From positions 5,870,797 through 5,934,796 of the forward strand of contig NC_087080.1 of the NCBI RefSeq assembly GCF_026151205.1: DNA of 64,000 nucleotides, read 5' to 3'. How positions within the stretch are numbered: position 1 is the stretch's first letter; every line of letters starts with the position of its first letter. This stretch comes from Bolinopsis microptera (lineage: Eukaryota; Ctenophora; Tentaculata; Lobata; Bolinopsidae). Shown here piece by piece: positions 12,701 to 23,865 of the stretch. The notes under the pieces were generated by a model, which saw only the letters and a list, made by a program, of their open reading frames with translations, was not told the DNA's origin and ran no database searches. The position numbers were made by a program, and so were the translations under genes.

Positions 12701-15700
12701 GGTACGAATCAGCAGTGTCTGTCAATAAAAAGTTCCGTGATAGCGAGTGAAGGGTTTCACAAGCACTTGTAGCTCACATGACACATGACCAGAGTTAAAC
12801 ATCACCTTATACACGACTCACGAGTCACGTGCCTATGCTATAGAAGTTTTGTGATCAATTAGCTTGCATCAGTGAAAACAACGGAATGTTTTCAACTTGT
12901 TTTGATGAAATGACGTCAGACGTTGTACGAGTTTTAACATCGTTTCAATACACATGAATTCTTAGCACTATAATGTTACTCACTATTGTCTATCAATTTG
13001 ACAGCGGGTATAACGGTCATATCCCGGACGAATCTTTGTTAGGATCGAGTTCCTGAGTTCCTGAAAACGAGACATCACTCCAGAACTGACTGTCAGGATC
13101 CAACAAATACAAATTTTACCCAAATCAGCAGTTACAAAGACAACGGCAATAATTCAGAGACCCTCAAGCGAAAATATTTGGGGTTTGTGCTCCATATCAC
13201 AACCGTTTTTTCTCTTCGTCGTTATGCACCACTCTACCCACGCGTACACAGAAAAGCTTCACTCATTTTTTGTCACTTACCATTTTACTCGTCTCTATGA
13301 TATAGTATGTACTAAATCTGATGTACGCATCAAAAGCCGTGTGTTTACCAGAGTATCTTAACTAGATACAGAATTATGCAGAATAATCACATGTGTCATC
13401 TCAGAACATACACACTATGCTAGTGTACTTACTTACTGCTACTACTTGTGTCATTAGTTAAGACATTTTACTTCAATATCCCTATAGCTGTGCTTATAAA
13501 GACTACTAGAGCTTATTGGCATGGAAAACGCGGTGGCTTCAAACATGTCCATGTTCTTTGGTGGGGTTTCACTTCTGGTATTGGCTTCATTCCCGTTCCT
13601 TTTCCTTATTCTTTATACTTATTGTTTTATATAGTTTAATGAGATGTTGATTAGACTTCATTTAAGTTAACAAGTCTTTATATGTAACAAAATCCCAAGT
13701 TCACTGTTTACTGTACATTATATAAAGAAGAGTTTGTGTGTAGGTAATATACACTGTGTGTAAAGAGTAGGTGGTTGGTTAGGTATTTACTGACTGTCTA
13801 CTTTTATTGGGTACACAATGAGACATGTAACGCACTAAGTTAGTAACTAATTCATTTAATCATGTCTGTTACGTAGACATGTTGTGTTGATTTCTCTTGG
13901 ATATTCAAACTCCGATTTGAGCTTAATTGACTTATTCAATAATATAACTAGATAGTAGATAGTCATAGAGAAAGATTAGATAGCATTCAGAGCTAAATTC
14001 ACTTACAAATTTAGCACTGAGTCGATGAATTGATTGTAATATTTTACTGACAACTGAAAAGAGATAGAAGTGTGCAATTTTCATTTCTTAACAAGCACAA
14101 TTTCGTTTAAACAAGCACTCAATATGAATCTCCCCCAGTTGTACGCAGAGACACTGTTAGTGCGTGCAATTCTAACATTCGCCGAGGATCAAGATAGTTT
14201 AGTGAGCTTTGTTAAGGGGGCTTTCAAGATAAAAACAGCTCACAGGTAATGAAATTTGAAATATTTTTGATATATAACTTAGTGATGCTTCTACAATCTA
14301 CAAATTCAAAAGTCGTAAAGTCATATTATAGGTCTGTTTTAACAGTTTTGTACTAACTGTTTTTGGATGGAATTTTCAACATAGAAAGAATATCTTACAT
14401 TGCCCTTGTAGTTGTAACATTTTATTTCAGTTTGTACAAGGAAATGTATACGTGCTTATCAGATAGAGCAACAGCTATACCTGCAGATAATATCTTACAC
14501 AAAAATGAGATTATCGGCGGAATCAACATGGGATGGGGTGCATTTATACTGGGATTATCACTTTTACCACCTAAAATTCTGCGACTGTTAGAGTTCTGTG
14601 GACTTCAAGGGGACAAAATGCTGGGTCACAATTTGGTCGTTGAGGCAGAAAAGATGGATGTGTTACGTTCATTTGTGGCTGCTGCTGGATTATTAGTTAG
14701 TGTTCTTCTGTAGTTGGATCTGTTGGCGGAAATACATGTTCCAGTTAAATTAATTGGTACTATTTATATTTTCCCGGAAGACAATTTATTCACTAAATGT
14801 GTAAATCGGTCGAGCGCGTACTCCAAACGATTTTTTTGCGTTCTCGATTCATAAACTACGCGCACGCCACGTGATTTTGAACGCGCGCACCATCATTAAC
14901 ATCAGCTTATGCATGCAGTGTATTGCGATAATTCTACACTGAGGGATAATTAAAGACAGTGCAAGTCTCCAGGGATTACTTATCAGCGAGGTTGTACTGA
15001 ATAAATGTCAAAGACTTATTCATCTATTATACATACTTACAACAATTTAAATAGAAGCATAAGACACCCAAATGGTCGTCTTCACTAAATGTATTTTAAT
15101 TTCAGAATTATCAGACGATAGTGTTACAATTTATAAAACGCGAGGAGTACGACAGTAACGTAGTTGATACGATATTATCTAAATATCTTGCACGATACCC
15201 TGGAAGCGTAACGTTTGGCTTCTATGATGGTAAGCTGTAAAACGTCTTAAATTGTAATTCAATTGCAATATATCATGTTGCACTAGATTAAACGATCTTT
15301 TTTAAACGGTCTGGTCTCAAATTAGCACTAATCACAACTAGGTTGCTTTCTAACTTCTACAAGGTTATAATCTTTTAAAAACTGAATGTCTTAGGAAGAA
15401 GGGAAGTAATAAGTGGGGAGCTGGAGAAAGCTCTGGAAAAGTACGAGCTTTGTGAACAAAGCCCTATTGACTGGATACAAGTTTACCACTTGTGTTACTG
15501 GGAGAAGATGTGGTGTCATGCAATGCTGCTTCAGTGGGACCAAGCCGCTCATTTCGCTAATGTTAGTTATAATTGACTAATTGAAATAAAAAAGTTGTAA
15601 TTTAATAATTATTTGAAAATTGGATAAATCAATTTTTATAATCCAAACTCTAGCTCAAGCTCGTAAAATTGCATTATTACTAGAATAATATAATATTCTT

Positions 15701-18700
15701 ACAATTGCTGTTAATAAATCTAACATCTTTCCCAGAGATTATACAAAGAAAGCAAATGGTCCCGGACACTATTTGGATATCAGTACGTAGCTTTTAAATT
15801 CATGTCAGACTCAGAATCTGCAGACCTTGAAGATATAGCTAAACTCGTCCCTAAATATCAGCTTAAAATTGGTAAGATACATTTGTCTGTTCCTCCATCT
15901 TATGACTATAATACTCTTTAGTTCCGTGATAACCAATTAAAAGAAGCTTGCCAGGTTGCCACTTCGCAAGAAACCTTTGGGCGAATAAAAACAACAAAGT
16001 ATTTATTAAAACAAACATCTTTCCTCTCCCAGGTGGTAAGCACCTGCACATAGAGAAGTTTGCCATACGTAAAGCCCGTAGTTTCCTAAGAAATGACAAG
16101 TTTCTGTGTTTACCGGGGCTGGAGCTGCTTTATATCTGGAGGTTTATACCTCTGATGAGTAAGGAGAGCCAGCAGAAACTTGTTAAGATGATAGGTACGT
16201 GGGGCGGGGGGGAATGTTGTGAACTTGTTTTTGTGATTAAAGGAACTGGTGTTTTTTTTCGTTCTTCAAGTTTTAGATCATATGGGTTTGACCTTGATAA
16301 TTTATATTTTTAAGTCCGATTCGTTGGGAATGTCTTCTAACATAACTGTTGAAGAACTGTTTTAGCAGAGGAAGTAAGTTAACCCCTCTGTAACCCTTAA
16401 TTCCACCTCTCAGAAGCCTGTCTGGAGGATATAGCTAACATAGTACCGTACCACACGCAACATCCTCTAGACGACTGGTTCCTGTGTAACCTCCTCTTAG
16501 CTGTACTTACTGCAGAGTTGGGAGATCACGAACACGCCCTCAGTTTGTTGAGGACTGCTCTACAGTCAGAGGATAATATTCAGGTACAGTCAGATCTCTA
16601 TAAACCGTGCCTTGCTATACCGGATACTTCGATATACCGGGCCTCTTCTTCCCCCCAAACGTATAGTTCATACTTCATTAGCTCGTTTTGTGCAAGAAAT
16701 GTGATTAATGTATATGTTTTATTGAGACTTATATGGTTACAACATTTAATTAAGTGGAGCAGTTTGGTTTACAAAACACGTTCCTGGCTTTTATTAGTTA
16801 CCAACCTCAACCCTCTCCTACGTGTGACATGTCCCCTTTTCTGCTAATTGTCACAAACGCTGCTAATTGTCACCAACGCAATATAAGCGACAAGAGCTTC
16901 AACTATTAGTAGCTAAGTGGTTGGTTTTTATACTCTGCTAGTTCTCCTTGGAACCGGAAAATCGAAAACTACATGTTTTGTTCTCCGTCCATGAATAAGT
17001 AACATGTAAATACAATAAATAATATAACTGATAACTAAATAATAACTAATTGGATTTTCTGGCTGAGGGATTCAGTGAAATAAATTATAAATTAGCCTGA
17101 CTATACGCATATTAGAGATTAAGAATATTAGTCACAATTGATCAATAAATCATTAAATTGAATAATTGATTAGTTATTCAAATTAACTCACAATCAACTG
17201 AGGTGGGGTGGAGGGTGTACCGAGCACGTGGTCTGGACATTCCCCTGTAAACATACTCAGTTAATCCCCATCTCCTTACAGACCTACTTCGTTATTTTGG
17301 GCTGCTTTATTCAAGTGATTGTACTATTAGAAATTAGAATCGTTTCAAGAATACCACTAAAAAATTAGATAAGAAGAAAATTATGATTAAATTAATTAAG
17401 CTATATAATTAAAGTATAATCTCAATAAATAAATGACAATAAAACAAGTGAACTGCAGATTTACTTACTATCATAACAGGCTCCTAGAAGTTTACACTTC
17501 TGCTCCCTACAGTAAGGACTGTCTTCACACTTACAATCCTCGTACCTGAGGTGTAGTTACTATATTAATACAGAGAACGTAGACTTACACAAAGAACTTT
17601 TATTTTATTTATTTTTAAAACTATTTGAAACATCTTATCCCATGAGATAAAACGGTTTAATGAGTAATTCTATTAATACCAAAGATTTCAAACTTTTAAG
17701 CTGCCATTTGCGCATATTAACTTTAACTATGGGTGTATTACCCTAAAAGAAGCACAATGCCTTATAATTGTCTAAGAGTAAGACTGACCCAGCCATGGCA
17801 GGGTGCTGCAACAGCAGCTGAGCAACTCGTTTACACGTGTCACTGCACATTCCAGGGTCTATTATCTCTTCCCGACACGCCACATTGTACAGCTCGTTTT
17901 GGAGCGGTTCACATGTCTCGTCGTATTTGCAGATGTATGTAACCTCGTCACATAGTAGGGGCCCTGGGTGGGTGGAATTTAGAGGGGGGGGGGGGGGGGG
18001 GGGGGGGGGCCTGGGTGGGTGGAATTTAGAGGGGGGAGGGGACTCTTCTCAGATAATCTTGTCTGACGCCAAAATCGTGAGGAATTCTAATGGATCGCTT
18101 ATTCTCTTATTGGTTACCTGTTGCTTCAGTTGATGCTTCAATGTCGATGGGAGCTCTAGTTGTTATTTTCTCTTCATACTCATAGTCCTCGGAATCGTTT
18201 GGGTGCTTGGTTTTAAACAACGCTTGTGGAGCCTCCGTCAAGTATATGTCGTGATCACAGTCACCTGAAAACAAATTTCAAATTGCATTTGGGAAATTTA
18301 ATGGCCGCGATAGAACCCGTCAATTCTCAATAATGACATTTACCTGTATGTATGTAATTAGTATTTTACTTATATGAGAAAGAGGTAAATAAGCTGGTGA
18401 CTGGAGAGGTAACTGGAGAGGTAACTAGGAGTAATTTAAAGAAGTAACTAACCGCCTAAACACGTAGCAAGGAATTTGCATTTCTGTCGTTGACAGTAGT
18501 TGTTATCCCGGCATTCACATGTGAAATAGCTGAAATAATACTGTCAGCAGTTTTAACAACATGTACGTGGGCGTATGTAAAAACATGCAAATTATGTAAA
18601 ATACGTAAAATATGCAAAGTATGTAAAATACGTAAAGTAAGATGTGTAAAATATGCAAGTATTTACCTCTCCATCATAGGATCCAACATGAGGGTGTGCA

Positions 18701-21700
18701 CCTTGGTGCTACACTCGACACTACACATGCTCACATTATACAGCTCGTCTTGGCACGAATACATGGTCTTCACGTAGTGTTCAAAACACTCCCCCTCATT
18801 CTGACAGTTCAGCAATACGTCATCACAGTACACTGCAAATAATACGTCATCACAGTACACTGCAAAGAATACGTCATCACAGTACAGTGTACACTGGAAA
18901 GAATTTGCCCATTAATGGCAATGGGCAAGTTTCCATAAACGATATTTTATGATCGTCGCCGATAATCGCTTATTGAGCGCTTTTTCGGCGCTTTTTAAAA
19001 AAAAAATGAGATATCAATAGCCTAAGTAGATGCTATCTGTGAGTGTTTGTCTCTTATTTGCTTGCAGAAACTTGAGCAAGCTTGTTTGTGTGGTTGGTCC
19101 TAAAGTGAGTTACTAAGGTCCATTTTCTTGCGGCTGCAAACCCACATTGATCACACTTGTAGGGACGCTCTCCAGAGTGTGTCCTCAAGTGGTCACTCAT
19201 GTTACTTTTTTTTGCTGTTGCATAATCACATTTATCACACTTGTGAAGACGTCGAACTCTTGTGTGTGTCCACCGGTGACGATGTAAGTCCGACAGCTGC
19301 TTTGCTGTAAAATCACACTTATCACACTTGTACGGACAATTCCCGTTGTGTGATATCATGAATGGTATTTCTGCTGCTGCATACTCTGTGCGCGGACAAG
19401 GACTATTGTCTTTGTGAATGTGTTGGCTCCTCAAGTGAGATACTAAGGTCCATTTTCTTGCGGCTGCAAACCCACATTCAGCACACTTATATGGGCGTTC
19501 TCCAGTGTGGGTTCTAACGTGCCTACCGAGATTTTGTTTTGAAACTGAAGAGTAATTACAATACTCGCAATTATAAACTGGTTTCCCATCGTGACACGGT
19601 CTTGCGTAAGTGTGAGTTAGTTCGTGTCTTCTCATAGTTGATCGGAACAGTGCTCCGTAATCGCACTTGCTGCATACATAACTCCGTTTGTTTGTCACTT
19701 TAGATCCTCCTTCAGTATCATCGCAAGACATGACTAGTTATCAAACCTTCGCTGGGCTGCCAATATCTTATTATGACAAATTGTGTAATAAGATCTTAGA
19801 ATTTAATATTTTTTTACGGTATTTTTATCAAGATTGACTTTCAACTTTTCAACCTATTTTGGATGCAATGACTTAGAACAACCACTACGAAAAACCACTA
19901 AATACAAGCTTGATGTTACCAAATGAATTAGTATCAAACATCAACTAAAATAATCCAAGAAACTCGCGAGTCAATCCGTACGAGCGGAGTGAATAATGTG
20001 GATATTTATCATAATTAAGATATCTAATTATCTAGTCAATCCATGGCCGTTCATTAAATTTCTTGGTCCTTTTTTACTTCCTATTCGAATATTTCGAGCG
20101 TATAGTAATGATCACAGTCATCATGTTTAGAATAGATTTGCAAGCTGGGTTAATCACGAAGTGATTGATATTTGAATTCAGGTTGTACTATTATAACGAA
20201 ACAGGGACAAAAGGAAATCGCGGCATGAACGGAATCGCGATTTTTCCCATTATTTGCGACAAATTTTATGTATAGTTTAATATACCGCGAAATGTAATTC
20301 GCGGTATCGCGATTTTTGGCCAAAATAATCGCTAAATCCTTTTGTCCCTTTAACGAAATGGTTACCGTGATATTACGACGATAACAATGATTATAAAGAT
20401 CACAATATATAAGTGGCTCGAGACAGAGCTAACGGCACCGTCGGAGCAAAATAAATACGTCAATGGCAGATAAATATTGAACAAGGGTGAAGGTAAATCA
20501 AACAATAGACTTTACATGTGTTTACACGTGAAACACATGTAAACACATGTAAACACATCTGTAAATACCTGGTTCCTCAATAACAGCTTGTCCAGTGGTT
20601 GTTGCTGTAAAGGTAACTATCACTAGAAGCACCGTCCAGATCATATCTCAAACAATCCTGCAGTTGGACCTTCAGAACAAACAAATATTTTGATTTCGAT
20701 GCAGTAAATAGACAAATCTTAACGGTCACCAAAATTCCTTATTAAGTCCAAAACATGTGTCTTGAATACATGGTCTGTACTATGTAGGTAGGTTAAATGT
20801 ATAAATAACGGTAGAAAGGGATTTTAATTTACTGATCCTAGAATGTGAAAGAAAAAGCATATCTAGTTCAATCAAATGCAATGATAATTCAAGTTTCCAT
20901 TTAATTTTTGTTATTGTCAAACCATAATTTCACCTCACATATTTTAATTTCAATTCATTTATCATTATATTTATTACTAGAAATCCGCTAGTCGAAAGCT
21001 TTGTTCGAGGAAATTAAAAAAATCATTTATGAAGAAATTTGAACTGTTTCACATTCTTCACCACACATTTATTTTATCACAATTTTGTTTCACACTTTAA
21101 ATAATCATATCGGGGCCATGTAATTGCGGGCACGTTTTACTGTGCAGTACCGTGTTTGGTCTCCCGTCAGATTTTACAGACGGGGGCAATAATTTATTCG
21201 AGTTTATTTCATACGTTGTAATTGCTGTACTCTGTAAAGTTTGAAAAGTATTTAATAAAAAACCAATCTCTAATCATCTAGCTCTAAGCTCTGTACTGTA
21301 GAAAGTATGGATTTTATTTGACAATGACGATAAAGTTGTAAGTAGTATTCCCTAAACGATACTTTCTACCGCATCAAAAAATATCGATCACAATCAAAGT
21401 TATGAATAGTGATATCGTAAGCATAATTGTGAGCTAGTTATGACGTATGACGTATCAATATAAAGCATGGCAACGCGCGTTGCTAATCTGTTCTTGCTCG
21501 CGCACGTGCAATCTCTTGATGTTGCTAAGCAACGACGCAGGTAACCTTTGAAAAATTACGCCATTATTCTAACGTTTATTTTACCGCACTTCCGACGTTA
21601 ATTATAGCAAATCTAAAGCCTTAATCAAAATTCTAAGAATCTCCTATTTTTTACAACCCTGCTAAAAATTGCGAGGTTTCAACTCCATTTGCGAGCTGAA

Positions 21701-23834
21701 ATTGGCCTCACCAGAAGGTCGATGTCCCCGTTGCCGGGGGATTTAGTTTCAAATATAGTATAGATAATATTAATAAGCAATGAATAGATTATAACAAATC
21801 TGCGTAAAAAATATGTAGACTGCAACAATTCTATGCTGAATTAGGAAACATTAAGTTAAACTTATCAATCTGAATATTATTTAAAATAACAACAGATGTT
21901 AAACAGTATTATTCTGACAGAGATCTGCTTAGTAATCCCCGGGGTACCTGGAGATACTGATAACTGTATCTAATTTTATACGATTTAAAACATCACAAGC
22001 TCCAAAGCCTTAACCCGATATAATGGCTTAACAAGCAAACCTGCAACTTTCTCCCGGATAAAAATAAAATAATCCGTTATCTGATAATTAAAGCAGATAT
22101 GCAGATTGTTAATTGGATGCAGATAAAATGCAAATTTGTATGACTGATGACAGACATACATTGTGACTTTTTATATCCTGCTCCTGAACCAAATTACCCT
22201 TCCCATTTAACGTTAGTAAGATATGTTTGTAAATTATCAGCCACCTTCGTTCTTAACTCTATCAGTTAGTTCTTTAATTGTTATGGAAAGTTAATAACAG
22301 TGAGATAACAGCTAGATTAAAGGAGATATTTTTAGACGTGATATCACGACTGGTGGCAGTAATTTTAGTAATATTAGTAATGTAAGTAATATTAGTAATG
22401 TAAGTAACATTAATAATATTACTATCAATATAACTGATAATTAATAATGATAATGATGATTAATGATAAATCCCAGTAAATCTGTGTGTGTGGGAAATTT
22501 CCGAGCGGAATCAAGAAAACGGTAAGAGTTTCGGGACTGTTTTTTCGGTATAGTGCCGACAAACTCTGACGAAGCCAATAAGCATTTTTTTAAATCGGCC
22601 GGTGGTAAGTGGTTTAATTGATGGTTTTGTACTACAACTGTGACATAAAATGGCTCACTTTTTCTCCCTCCTCGCTCTCTCTCCCATTTCTGCATATTAT
22701 GTAGCGTCGGTACGTGAATCATAATTAGGTTAGCCGCAAGGTTCACTGTAATGCAATGTAATACTATAAGTATAAGCTTATCTAGGGGGAAGGCACTCAT
22801 TGCGGTCTGTTTGAACTGTAGAGAGAGTTCATTCTTTCATACGAAAATGTTATGCGTGTTTTCAAATATAATAGGCGGGTCTAAACTTTTGCATTTCAAC
22901 TGCGATAGTGAAGTCCCGGCCGTAGTCATGGGTTGCACTAGTATTACTAATAAAGGTAATTTTACTAGTATTATTAATTTAACCATATCTCCTCCAATCT
23001 TAGTAATAGTAATTTGTCCATGACAAAGGCGTTTAAATAGTTTAAACGTCGACAACTATTTTTGTTTTAAACACTGCGTGGAGACTCTCACTTTGTCCCC
23101 AACTATCAAATTAAATAATAAAAATTAAAAATATAAGTAATATTATTATTAAGTTACATCTCTCCCTTCTTATCTTGGTTGTCATATTTAAGAATAATTA
23201 ATCAGTTGCCGGCGCTTTGCTTTATGTATGCAGAAGTTGAAACACCCCCTTCAAACTAAAATATTTGTTGTTTTGCAGAATGCGAATTATCCGATAATAA
23301 TGTGACTATCCCTGGTGCAATATGTGCGTGATGCAACCTGTCTTTGCAACCTGTAAATGTAATTAACAAGTTTACAGAATGCAGAAACTATGGTTATCGT
23401 TCAGTTTATATGCTAATAATATCCATTGTGTTAATTAAGTGAAAATTAGTAAATTGAAAGATAGATTAATAGTTTTTTTTCATGACAGGTAGATCATTTC
23501 TACATACCGTACGCACATTTTGAGTTGGGAGTTCTGTACGCGAGAAAGGGCGAAAACATCCAAGCAAGGGCTCATCTGAGGTAACGAATTTTATTAGTTA
23601 CATCTATTCTTGCAGCTAATTAGACACCTCAACTTACGTATTTTCAACAAGCAGAGCATTATTATTCTTTAGATTAAAATAGCTTGTGTCCGGGAGCCCG
23701 TATTTAAAATAACAAGATATTTCAAAATATGTATACAGGCGCCTGGAACAATTTGAATTTCGACCAGTATTGTTGCGCCCTCAGATTTGATGGCGTCAGT
23801 CACCGAATGTACAGATACCACCATAATTAGTGTT

Positions 23835-23865
<31 letters not shown>

